64,000 bases of DNA from the NCBI RefSeq assembly GCF_020080835.1, contig NC_058158.1, forward strand, positions 6,758,001 to 6,822,000, given 5' to 3'. The notes beneath the pieces are model-generated. The model was not told where the DNA came from. It saw nothing but the letters and a program-made list of their open reading frames with translations, and searched no databases. The position numbers were made by a program, and so were the translations under genes. Positions 35,748 through 47,500 of the stretch are shown piece after piece (within the stretch, counting starts at the first letter, position 1; the number at the start of each line of letters is the position of its first letter). This DNA comes from Cotesia glomerata (taxonomy: Eukaryota; Arthropoda; Insecta; Hymenoptera; Braconidae).

Positions 35748-37256
35748 TTTTAAGAACTCGGTCTGATCACGAGGAACGAAAAAACGGCACTGAATCTAAA
35801 TGCAGTCGACTCGCTCTTAAGTCTTGTGCTTATGACATCTCAGTATTTGTGGCAGTCAAATATTTTCAAGTTTCACTTTGGCTTAGACGTGTGATGATGT
35901 TTGTAGAGTGATGAGTCGCCGTGTTAAAACGGGCGTGTCAAAGGATGTATGTAGAAATCGGGCGTGGACAAAAAACAAATTCCATATGAATTGGGACATA
36001 AGGTATAGTATTATGAGTTATAGGTTTTTTTCTTTAGGCTTAAGTGATTCATTTTTTTATTTTTCCTGCCGTTATTATTCTAAGCAGAGTATAAGTAACG
36101 TTTAATTTATTTGAGTTTACGTTTATCGTGGCTCAGAAGTATTGAAATTATTTTTTAGCTTACTTATTGTTATAGTTTTTATATTAGATAATTAAAATAT
36201 AATTTTTTGTCAAAAAGAATTGGCACTCAAAATTTTGCTTCATTAAAAAAATTCTGTTTTATGAAGCTTAATTTTTGATACAATATTATTTTATAAATAA
36301 TTAATGCAGGTAAATTTTTTCAATAAAATAATATTATAAATTAAGCTTCATAATTTATAATACCAGCAAAATTTTGTTCTTTTCAAATAAATCGACTTGA
36401 ATTTAATTGTACCCGAATTTACCATAAAGATCTTATCGGTGATTACCGTAATCAGATTTAAATTATCAGTAAAGATTTTTTCCAACTTTTATATGAGATT
36501 AATTTTTTTAGAACACAATAAGAAAGTAATATTTACATCCTGCTATCTCTAAATAAAGAGTTATGTTATCAGTAATGAAAATAAAAAAAATGAAGTGAAC
36601 AATTATATATTCAAATGATAGCAAAGTGATCTATTCACTCGGAAACAAAGGTCTAAATAAATCCCAGACTAAAAAATGATCGAACAATCAATTTAATGCA
36701 ATTACATAATTAAGTCTGGTTTCCGAATAATCCAATTGCAGACGAGGAAGATTAAGTTCAACAGATACAATTGTTGAAATGTAATGAGCATGATTTTGAT
36801 AGTTCCTCGATCTTACATAACGTTGTTTCATAATCAAAGACCGGTCAAATCTCAAAAGGAAGTGGTTAAAATATTACAGCCAAGTTATTAACACTAGCTC
36901 GATATTAATTATTATCATAAATATTTATTATCACACATAAGCTTAATAATTAAAATACATTCACATATGATTCAGAAAATACTGCACTTACAACTAAAAC
37001 AATTTCTATTTTACCACTCTGTCAATACCATAAAAGAGTGTACAAATATCCGTTGTTACCCAAGAGGTATTTAAATAAATAAAAAAAGTATTGTAGAAAA
37101 GTTATAACACTCTTCAAACAGGTATTTCCATGATATGATTCCTCTCTACTCCTTTCCGGAAACGTGGGCTCTCTCACATCTTCTCTTTGTGTTGTATTTT
37201 TTTGTCGAAAACTCGATTTTTAATGTTTTACATCACATAACATTAGACTTCACTGA
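35748..37256. other. Spacer between CUB and urate oxidase genes
   Basis: Both flanking genes lie on the minus strand, so this holds the promoter of the CUB gene (near 35760-35900) and the 3' UTR of urate oxidase. A palindromic AT stretch around 36240-36360 (ATTATGAAGC-type arms) may be another foldback. No gene is seen. Confidence 0.5.
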
Positions 37257-39528
37257 CTAGAGCCTTGAGGTAAGATCTTTTCTATTGAGTTGCGCATAAA
37301 TAATTCCCGAGGGCTTGTCAACTGGCAGATACACTTCTTTGTTCTCTCCGTCCACCAGCTTCGGAAATTTGCTCATGTCAAGATCAAAATAATGTTTATT
37401 CGGCATTCGCATTTCAATGCTCTTGATCTGCAAATATTCAAGTAATCGTCATATTATGCAAATTATCAATAACAGTAACTTATTAATTTAACAATAATTT
37501 ATATAAATTAATTCAATTTTGTATTTTTTTCTGTTTATTTCCGTAAAAATGTTTTAATTAATTAGAAACTTATTTTCAAGAAACGTAATGAAATTTAATA
37601 AAAAATTAATATAACAAGCCAAAAAAAAAAAATTTTTTTCAATGTAGACTCACTGCAATATTTTATAACTACAAGATTAAAAAGTATTACAATAATTATT
37701 TAGATAAAAATATTAATTTTATAATGATACAAATCAAAAATTAATTTTTAAATTTAAATTAAAAGTTGAATATTTTATTGAAAAATCAATGTAAAAAATC
37801 TCTATGAAAATACAATTTCGAATTAATTAAAATTTTTATGGTTGATTATAAAAAATTGACAATTGAAACAAACGTATTAATTATTCGATTATATTGACAA
37901 TTATTTTTTAAATCTATTAAAAAAACAATTACCTGATCAACCTTGTCTAAAATAGATTTTTCGGCTAAATAGAGAGTGTTTTGCACACTGGGTGACGAAA
38001 TTCCCGTCAAAGGAGACCCTGCAAATTTTTCCAAAATAGAATCTTTGACAGTAGTCCAAACACTGTCAAAATTAACGTCTATGGCAGTCGAAAAGTCCCA
38101 AGACGCCGTGACAACTGTGCTAAATATTCTGTCATTGGCATCGGGAAGAGTTCGATAGTCATCTTGTATGAAATCAACGAATGAACTCTGCGTTGTTTTC
38201 AACACTCGCATGTTTTTCAAGCCACCGCGGATTCTAGGCGACTCTAAATTAAATAATACCAAGTTAAAAAGTGAAATCTCGGTCACGAACTATCTTACTA
38301 CGAAGGAGGAAACAAGGAACCTAAAAAAAGTTAAGTAAACAATAAAAGTGTTTTACCATTTCTGAGTTGTGTAACGTGACAATATCTCGTGGCTAAAGGA
38401 TTGAAAATGAAAGCGTGGTTGTGGGGAACTCCATTAACAGCATGACGCATCCACGGGTACTCTTCAATGTTTACATGAACCTCCTCGACGTGCTTGTAAG
38501 TGTAGAGGTAATGGGCGCACAGTAAAATTCCAAACTCTTCTGGGGATTTTATTCCGTACTTTTTTGCGAGTATGTACACAGTATTTTTTTGGCTGTCTGT
38601 CGCTATTATGTCACGATTGTCCCCCTCTAAATAGTCTTTTTGACTTCCCAATCGCAGGTGAGTGTCAACTTCATACTCGCGGATCTCATGGCGGTATGCG
38701 TTTTCGCGTTTTACGTATAATAATTTGACGTTGTTTTTTCCGTAACCGTAAGCTCCGATTTCATATTTGTCACTGAAAAATAAGATTATTAACTAACTCT
38801 GCATTGATAGAAGGATTTTTTTAATATTTAATAAGCTATATTCACTGTTAATAAACAATTTTTTAACATTTGACGATTTAATAAATTTTTATTAACAGTC
38901 AATTAATATTTATTCAGGCTGTTGAATGAAAAGTGAGCATAAAAATTTTATTTTGATGCTTTTTATAACCCCATAACTTCAATGAAAATTCTATCAGATC
39001 GGAAAAATTAATTATTTTTTAAAAAAAGGTAAAAAAAATAAAATTAATATTAAAATAATGGTTGTAATTAACTATAGAATTTTTTTCAGTGGAAATTATC
39101 AGCGTATCACACTTTTACTATAAAAAATTATTTGTTTATGAATGATCTTTACAACGCACTGATGTAAATAAACAAGACTTATTTACTCCAAAAAAATATT
39201 GATTAAATTAAAAAAAAAAAATATTATTTTTTGCTTAACAAATCAATAAATTGTTTCCAGCACAATTAATTTACTAATAATTAATAATTTCTTCTATTAA
39301 TGTGATTTTAATTTAACTTGAAACAATTTTCAGTAAATAAATTTGAAATACTCACAAATTGTCATCGTGCTTGGAGACAGGATTCAATTGAACACCAGCC
39401 CAAGCGTTTGAATTATTTTTAATTTTATTAGAATCAATAACTTTTTTTTTCGAAACAGGGTTACTATAAATCTTGATCCCGTCCATTATCGACAATGAAT
39501 TGTCGGCTAAAGCTCCCAATTTGCTCAT
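37257..39528 (-). CDS. Uro: Urate oxidase (uricase), peroxisomal
   Basis: Exons 39528-39356, 38772-38357, 38243-37933 and 37427-37257 join in phase to 356 residues, close to the insect enzyme's usual length. It oxidises uric acid to 5-hydroxyisourate in peroxisomes, the first step of urate breakdown. Visible family motifs: YGKNNVKLLYVKR near 68-80, ATDSQKNT at 115-122 (containing the catalytic Thr), SPEEFGILL and IEEYPW, then VLKTTQSSFVDFIQDDY and PDANDR in exon 3, SPSVQNTLY, and MPNKHYF in exon 4. The protein ends in Ser-Arg-Leu, a type 1 peroxisomal targeting signal. An N-terminal extension of about 55 residues, also seen in insect uricases, is encoded by exon 1. All key motifs are intact, so the enzyme should be active. 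Confidence 0.95.
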
Positions 39529-39570
39529 TGTTGTTTAAATTAATTTAATTGACTGCCTGTCTATTAAACA

Positions 39571-39585
39571 CTTAATATATAAATA
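39571..39585 (-). promoter_or_regulatory. TATA-like element of the urate oxidase gene
   Basis: On the minus strand TATTTATATATTAAG lies about 45 bases upstream of the urate oxidase ATG. An initiator-like CAGTC follows about 25 bases downstream of it, which would leave a 5' UTR of only about 20 bases. In so AT-rich a region this could be chance. Confidence 0.35.
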
Positions 39586-41020
39586 ACGAGAAAACTTTAA
39601 TGCGGTACTTTAATTTTATTAGAGTATTTATTGGTGTAATGAACGGAGCTCTAGTTGTTAGCTAATTTTCGAATAGACAATAAGTCCTTTGGGTAAAACA
39701 AGGGGTTTAAATGTATATATAAACGTGCGATTATCCCTTCTTTATATAAATTAATGACCCCAAATAATGACGATAGATTCAATCGAGACGACATATTGAC
39801 CCCGGAACATACTCTTCGTATCTATCGTTTTTATGTAAAAGTTTTTTTCTTGCACTTTTTATATTATAAGATAGTATTCTCGCAAGTTGCGGCGTTCTGC
39901 TGGCTGTAATAATAGACGATTGATTAGAATTAGATGCTGCAAAATGCGTTATCAGTTAACTTATATATACTTTGTATAGTTGTAACAATTCTAAGTGATA
40001 ATTTATTATTAATAGTATATAATCAATAAAGGTTTTATAAATAATACACGAACAAAGTTCGTATACGCTCGGCACGCGCACACGATAAATTAATCATTGT
40101 TTAATAAAGTTAAAAATTTGATAATCTGAGAAATAACCGGTTATTACTAGTTTGTATTTATTTAAACATGAAGATTATTTAATTTAAGTCATACATTTTA
40201 AGAAATTTATCGTAATGTTTATTAATTTTTTTTTTCATATTTTTACTAACGGAAGTAATTTTATCGTACAATTTATTTTGAAACTTTAGTTAAAATTATT
40301 ATCTTAAATATTGTACGGAGTATTATTGTGACTAAAAATTAACTTAAAAATAATTATTGCTGCTAGATGAGCTTAGAGTTATTGCAAAAATTAATAGTTT
40401 TGTAAAAAAATAATTTTTACTGTGATAATAAATTAATTTCTTCGAAGTTTATATATAAATAAGTTCTCTGTAAATTCAATGTCATAAAAATACACTATTT
40501 TATGACGCGATTATTATGTATATGAAGTAAGTAAACATTTCTCGGATCTACTTATTTTTATAAGTGACGTACAATTGCGTGTAATTATTTGAGATAAAAA
40601 TTTAAAAAGTTGTCTACGACGAAAATGACACGCAATGAGACAATAATAAAAAAATTTATTTATCTGTCTATTAATAATAATAAATAATAATTAAGTTATC
40701 ATGGAACTTTATTTAAATATTTCAATGAATGTTGAAATTTACTAGAGATTTATATAGTAAATATTTTTGTTTGTCAATAAATTTTTTTCTAATTAATTTT
40801 TTTGTGTTATTTGTTATCAATACCCGTGCAAAAATGGATTGATAAATAATTGATCTCTACGTTTAATAATGATAAAATGTTTAATTTGTTTGAAAACAAT
40901 TTATTAATTCACATTAAAAACTGTGAATTTCTAAATTTGTTAATCGTTTATTTAAATAACTTCGCTTTATAAGTTAAATTTCAAATTTATAAGTAAAAGT
41001 GGTTTTACTTAGATAATATA

Positions 41021-42951
41021 CTAGCCGTTTCCCACCCGCTTCGCTGGGCGAATTAAAAAAGGAAATGAATTGAATCTTATGTTTCATGTTTATTTTTTTT
41101 TTTTATATTTTTATTATTCTCCTTTTTTTTTTATTTTTGTATGAACATAAATATGCCCCGCGGATAGAACTGTAAGCATTGATATTGTTTAGACTTGCAC
41201 AAATTCCAAATTCCATCGAATTAGTCTGTATCTTTCATCCATGTGATTTTTCTATCTAATATTCATTGTAACTTTCAATGTGCAATCATTATAACATTTT
41301 CGTGGCTTTCTTTCAAGAATTAATAATAATTGACACGAAGAAAAAAATTTGAAATGAGTATTGAAAGTTTTAGTTAAAGTCATTGCAAGTCTCATATGTG
41401 AAGTTGAAATCTGTCTAAGTTCAAGTGCGACGAATTTTCTGTTAAATAAAATTTTCTCCGTGACATCAATTTTTTATAGAAAATTAATTGTTCATGTTTT
41501 TTATGAATTTTATTGGAATAAGTAGCTAAATTTCTTTTCCACATCTCAAGTGCTTGGAAAATGCATTCATTTTAATCTGCACTGATAGAAGGATTTATTT
41601 GTATTAAAAAATATTTGTTAATAGTTAACAAATCATTTATTAGAGACCATTTTTTAGTATTAAGCAAATATTTCTTAGTATTTAAAATCATTCGTTTGTA
41701 TTTAATAAATCTGATATTCATTTATTAAATATTAATAAATCTTTTTAAATACTAAAAAATATTTGTTAAGGACTAAAAAGTGGTCTCTAATAAATGATTT
41801 GTTAAATATTAACAAATATTTTTAACTATAAACAAATCCTTCTATCAGTGTGTTACATTTCCGCGATCCCGCAATAAAAGAATTCATCGGTTATGTGATC
41901 TGCAATCGTAAAATGAATGTAAAATTCTTAGTCCGTTCATTGGATAGCTACATGTAAAGTTAAGTTTTGGAAACCTCTCAATGACTTTTTCTCCGCTGCC
42001 AAAGAGACGATTGTTGTAAGAAAATACAGTAATATCCCCACATACACGAAGAGCCTCACCAAATTTGGAGTCTGTAGAAGTTACAGGTTGGAAATTAAAA
42101 TTTTAGATATTAACACCCAGCCCCGCAATTCCTGTCGGAAGTAGACTTTATTGAAATCCAGTTTGAGATGATCTTTACATGAATAATAAAAAATTCGTAC
42201 CATATTTAGAATTTTTAGAAGCTATATTTTGAAATTAAAATTTTTTATTAACACCCACCCCCGCGAACCTTATTGGAGGTGATTCATTGTAAAATCCGCT
42301 CTTAGATCATAACTATGTTACATATAGAAGACTCTTACTAAATTGGGAGTCTGTAGGAGCTATAGTTTGGAAATTGAAAATTTTTATTGTTAACGCCCTC
42401 GCAATCTTCTTTGGGGTGGGATATCGTAAAATTCTTTCATAAATCATTTTTACATCACTCATAGAAAATTCCTACAAAATTTGGAGCCTGTAGGAGCTTT
42501 AGCTGGAGAATTAAAAATTTTAATTGTTAATACCCACCCCTGCAACGCCCTATGGAGTGAGCTATTGTAAAATTCGTTCATAGACTATTTCTACATCTCT
42601 TACAGAAGATTCCTATCAAATTTGAAGTCTATAGGAGCTATAGTTTAAAAACGGGAACTGTTCATTGTTAACACCCCCGCAATCCCCTTTGGGGGATGAA
42701 TTTCTTAAAATCCGTTCTTAGCTGACCTCTACATAGCAAAAGTAATATTCCTACCAAGTTTCACGTTTCTAAGTCCTATGGTTCCCGAGATTTCGTGATG
42801 AGGACTATATAGATGGGAATCCTTCGATCATCATCGAAATTTTTAACTTCTTAGCGGACTTTTTTAAAATTTTCTTACCTACAAAACTTTCTCCTGACAA
42901 TTCTGAAGATGAAAAAAAAAATAGCCCAATCGGTCCAGCCGATCGCAAGTA
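41021..42951 (-). mobile_element. Degenerate Helitron, copy 2, with nested MITE
   Basis: On the minus strand it ends in a GC stem (CGCCCAGCGAAGCGGGTGGG) and CTAG before T. Much of its length parallels the copy at 24430-26111: the shared GAAAATGCATTCATTTT, the AAATTCTTAGTCCGTT and CTGCCAAAGAGACGATTRTT blocks, the CCCCCGCAATCCCCTTTGGGGG repeats and AATCGGTCCAGCC. The 5' end appears truncated near 42951. The helicase part seen in copy 1 is mostly lost, and a MITE has inserted at 41580. Confidence 0.7.
41580..41850. mobile_element. 271-bp palindromic MITE, copy 2
   Basis: Same ends and same 271-bp length as the copy at 29475-29745, with a small number of substitutions. It interrupts the Helitron sequence: the flanks CATTCATTTT...TTACATTTCCGC are contiguous in the other Helitron copy (24912-24934). 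Confidence 0.85.
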
Positions 42952-43318
42952 AATTAAAAAAAAATTAATTGAAAAAAAAATTAATAAAATTTCTAATCTA
43001 AAAATAAAAATATTTATTTAATCCTATAGCATTAATTATATGCATTGAATTCTTATAAGATGGCCGGTGGAGTTCATAAAAAAATTTGTTTTTCATCAGT
43101 TAATTCATTGGGTATAAGTGAGAGTGATTGGGTGGGAGTGAGCGAGTGGGTGCGCGGGAGTGTGTGAGTAGATTTTTAGCTGAATGTAAAAGAACATAAT
43201 CCGTTTAATATACTCCGTTGAAATCCATGAAAACAAAAGAATCAAGAGAAAATTCTTGTCTTCTGTTTTTATTAGCGGGATAAATGTTATAAATGTTCAT
43301 AAAAGTAAAACAGCAATA

Positions 43319-43467
43319 CAGTCAACGCTCTCTGTATTTGACTCGCCCGTACAGGACCATTCTCTGTATTTGACTCGTCCTTGTCCATAAGAGCTGTGTA
43401 AAATCGTCAAATACAGAGGAAGAATGTGGTCAAATACAGAGAGGTCCAATACAGAGAGCGTCGACTG
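43319..43467. mobile_element. Pogo/Tigger-like MITE with TA duplication
   Basis: The ends CAGTCAACGCTCTCTGTATT and, inverted, CAGTCGACGCTCTCTGTATT bound a 149-bp foldback flanked by TA on both sides. The CTCTCTGTATTTGAC motif is repeated inside. CAGTC ends with a TA target duplication are typical of pogo/Tigger relatives of Tc1/mariner; the family call is from memory of that pattern. Confidence 0.7.
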
Positions 43468-43610
43468 TAAAAAAATGAAGGAACGTTTGAATTCGAAAAA
43501 TAAATAGCCATAAACCATCTGGGAAAAATTTTGCATCGAATGGTCGTAGTTTCATGTCGATACGATCAGTGGTTTAGGCATGATTGAGCCTCAAACGAAG
43601 ACCATTTTCA

Positions 43611-43637
43611 CTATATATATATATATATATATAGATT
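43611..43637 (-). repeat. TA microsatellite, possible Helitron 5' end
   Basis: The minus strand reads A then TCTATATATATA, continuing as a TA-run into AGTGAAAATGGTCTTCGTTTGAG. A TC start followed by TATATA resembles the 5' end of the Helitron at 24430-26111, but the body differs and no matching 3' end was found. Confidence 0.35.
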
Positions 43638-44518
43638 AAGTTAAAAATTAAAATTTAATTAAATATCAATAAAATTAATAAGCTTTCGGTAGCTTTTAAA
43701 ATTAAGAATTTGAATAAAAAGTTATCTTTGTAAAAAAAAATTAAAAAATGGTCAAGTGACTGCTAACTTTAGTGTAATTTTTAATGGAAATTAATGCAAC
43801 AGATATTCAATAATTTTAAGAATTTTTTTAACAAATAAATTATGGCAAACAAAAATTATAAAAAAAAAATTTTTATTTAATTTTTTCAAAATAAATTTAT
43901 TATTCTATTTATTTATTCATTCATTTAATTTATATGCCAAGGCATTAAGCCTAATGATAAGTACAAAATATGTAACAGATTTATTCAATCACATAAGTAT
44001 TATAATATATATTTAGAACATAAAAGAAAAAATTATATGTTCAGTAAAAAGAAAGAAAAAATAACGTAATACATAAAGGTACATAATCTAAATGATATTA
44101 TGCAAAGTTAATATAAATTTATACAGAGAAACAATAGTATATACAATATTCAAATAGTAAGAAGTTGCAAACATAATAATTGTCAAAAATTTGCTTTTTT
44201 ATTCATTAAAAATTCATATGCTTTATTTTTGAAAAAAATTGCTTTATTTTATTCCCAAAAAAAAAAATTTTTAAAAAATGGTGAAGTGACTGCTAACTTT
44301 AATGTAATTTTTATTATTTTAAAAATTTTGAAAAGCCCGCTATTAAAATTTATTACCTACAACAAGTGTTTAGTACCGTAAATACCAGCTGTCAACAATA
44401 ACGAGGTCAATTATCGACCGCTTTGAACATCTCAGCATACCGTACATTATATACTTACCTGTATTCACATAACATCACCATTTTCTTACCCAAACTCAAA
44501 GTGAATAGTTCGTGAAAT

Positions 44519-47500
44519 ATGGCTAGCTCAAGGTAAATAAATAAATGCCTGTTTATATTATCATAAACTGTTTTTACAAATTGAGTGATGATTAAAATAA
44601 ATTTACTAAATGACTGCTCTATTAATTAACCTAAATTGTCATACCTACCAATCGATTCAAGGTTCAAGTATTTCATCACTAACCCACTTTAATTGATTCG
44701 CCTTTGTTACAATTTACTCTCTATAAAACTTAGATAATTTAATTTATCAATAGAATTAATTTTTAAAAATTTATTATTTTATTTTCCACTTTAATGTCAT
44801 CCAATCCTTTAAATATTTTTAAATAGACAAATATATCATGGCACATAAATTAATTAATAGGTTATGTTTTGTTTTTATTTTTTCTTACACTTGAAATATT
44901 TTTTTATTTTTTGTCACATTGATTTGAAAGTGTCATAATTAATAATAATAAAACTCTTAACAATTAAGTAATTGATCAATTATTTTTTATTACTTACAGC
45001 TAATAACACATTGCAGACTTCTCATATTTTTTATTTTAATTAAATCGCTCTAAAAAAATCGCTCAAAAAAAAAAAACAATTTATAAAATTTGTGTTAGAA
45101 TTAATAATTTTTTTTTAGATGAACATTATTAATTTATAAATTTAAATAAATATTTTATGCTTATTATAAGATTTATAATTTTTATGATATTAATTAGTAG
45201 TCACTTGACAATTTTTTAATTTTATTTAACAAAAAAATTTGTTCCAAAAAATAATTAAACAATTGCATTTTTAATTCTTTAAAATTTCTACATGTCACTT
45301 TTTTTTCTTATTTTTTTTACCATAATTTATTTGTTAAAAATATAATTAAAATTATCAAATGTTTGCTTAATTAATTTTAATATAATTAAAAAAAAAAATA
45401 GCTGTTTATAATTTTATACTTTACAGTACTAAAATTAAGTAGATATTTGAAAATTTTTACATTTTATTCAGTAAATTATAACTAAGAAAATTGTTTTTAA
45501 AAAATTGCATTCATAATTTTTTTTCTTTTCTAATTTTCGTATCAATTAAAAAAAAATTTTTTATAGTAATTTATTGTTTAAAAAAATTCTAAAATTGATG
45601 AGTCTCTTAATTTTAGTATTATAATATTTTTATTTATGGGCTGTTAAATTTATAATAAAAATTATTATTATTATTACCTTTATTCTCGAAATTTTTTGAA
45701 TTTAATAAGGAAAAAAAAAAACTATTAAAGTTAAAAAAAGTCTGATCAATAAAAATGAATTATTTTATTACCACAATTGCTGTAACTAACGAATATAATC
45801 TAATTAAAGGAACGAAGCTAACAAAGTTTGCTGCTACGAGCATCCAGATGATCCTCTGATAGAAGATTACCGCGCTGGTGATATGATATGTTCTAAATGC
45901 GGACTTGTAGTCGGTGACAGGTAAAAATAAATCCACTTAATTAAATTATATTTTCATATTTTGACTATTTTGAATGAAGACATCCATTCAGCTCTGGAAA
46001 TACTTTTAGCGAGTATTAATATCCACTTACTCGTACCCTAAATTCCAGTTTTCCAAAATTCTAGGCTTTAAAATTTCGCTTGAATAAAGCCGAGTTATAT
46101 TTTGGATAGAAGAACGTCAACATGAACATTACAAATATGTATATTTGTAATCGCAACTCGTTATTTTATATATTTCAATTATCTCTCACGCTTCTGCTTA
46201 TTTGTTATCACTCTTAGGAATTTATTTTGTTTCAAGTTCACATTTATTTTTTATTTAAAAATTATTCAAAGTTATTCAAAACCCGAAGTAAATTTACTTG
46301 GATCGGGTTTGATTTTAATTAATTAATAAAATATTTACTTACCAAAATGACGAAATTATTTTTACAGAAGCTGAAAATTGAAAAATATTTTTTCTTAGTA
46401 AATAATAATATTTTTTATAATAAATAAGATTTTAAAAAATCATGTAGATCGATATTTCCACAAGTCATAATATAAAAAATATAACTGTTTATTTATCAAA
46501 ATATTAATTTTAGATTAAATTTCTAGCTTATCTAACAGGTAATTATTTTAAGTATACTGATAAGTAATTATGATGAATTTGATGATTTATTATCATAGCA
46601 ATTATTATCGCCATTTCTTTTATTCAAATCCAAAATTAATTTTTAATAATTTGTAAGTAAATATAATTATTATCTGAAATTTTAAAAATTTATTAATGCA
46701 ACATAAATTTTATTATTGTACATAATTCATTGATATTATTGTATATTTTTTTAAAGATAAATACGTGATCAAAATAACAATAATAAATAAGGAAACATTG
46801 CAATTAATCAATAAAAAAATTAAATTTTATTTTATTCTATCAAAAAAAAAATTACATTTTTAATTTTAATGTTTTTAAATTTCTTTAATAAAAACAATAA
46901 ATTTTTTTTTTTTACAGCAATTGTTTGAGAATACATATTCTATTCTATAACAATGTGACTTTGGTATAAGCTTATACATAAGTAGTTTCAATTTATATTG
47001 CACTATGCTATCATAGTTTCATCTTAAATATTTTAAATTATAATTTATCAATCTTATAGTTACACAGTTTTTCAAGTAATTAAATTAAATTAAGTTAATT
47101 CAAATTATAGTTTAAATGAGTATTGTCTCTGATAATAATTAAAATAATGAAATATTTATCAATAATAAGCTTAGACAAATATAATTAATAAGCAGTTTAA
47201 AATTAAGGTAGATTTGAGGTAACTTCAGTTATAGTATTATATTAAAAATTAGGATAGATAAAAAGTAAAAAAAAATAAAAAGTACGGACTTGCTCCATGA
47301 AGCAGTTGATGATAGGAGTATATCTGGTTTTAAGGTTTCAACAACAAATTCTCTTAGTAGAGCTATGTGCTTGGTAACCGGGTTCTATATCCCCGACAAA
47401 ATATCCTTAAGACAAAAAATCCACCGGATAAAATATTCATGGATAAAAAATCCGTGGAAAAATATTCTTAAGTTCAATAATATTTTTAATTTAATAATAA

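Larger units (their letters stand above)
39529..44518. other. Repeat-rich spacer between urate oxidase and TFIIB
   Basis: The two genes diverge, so promoters of both lie at the ends. The interior contains the Helitron copy at 41021-42951, its nested 271-bp MITE, a pogo/Tigger-like MITE at 43319-43467 and a TA-run that may be another Helitron 5' end. The rest is AT-rich. The short minus-strand frame over 43297-43536 lies across the pogo/Tigger-like MITE and is not a gene. Confidence 0.6.

Noticed and set aside
43297..43536. 79-codon minus-strand frame
   Set aside because: It covers the pogo/Tigger-like MITE; the repeated wording comes from the foldback.
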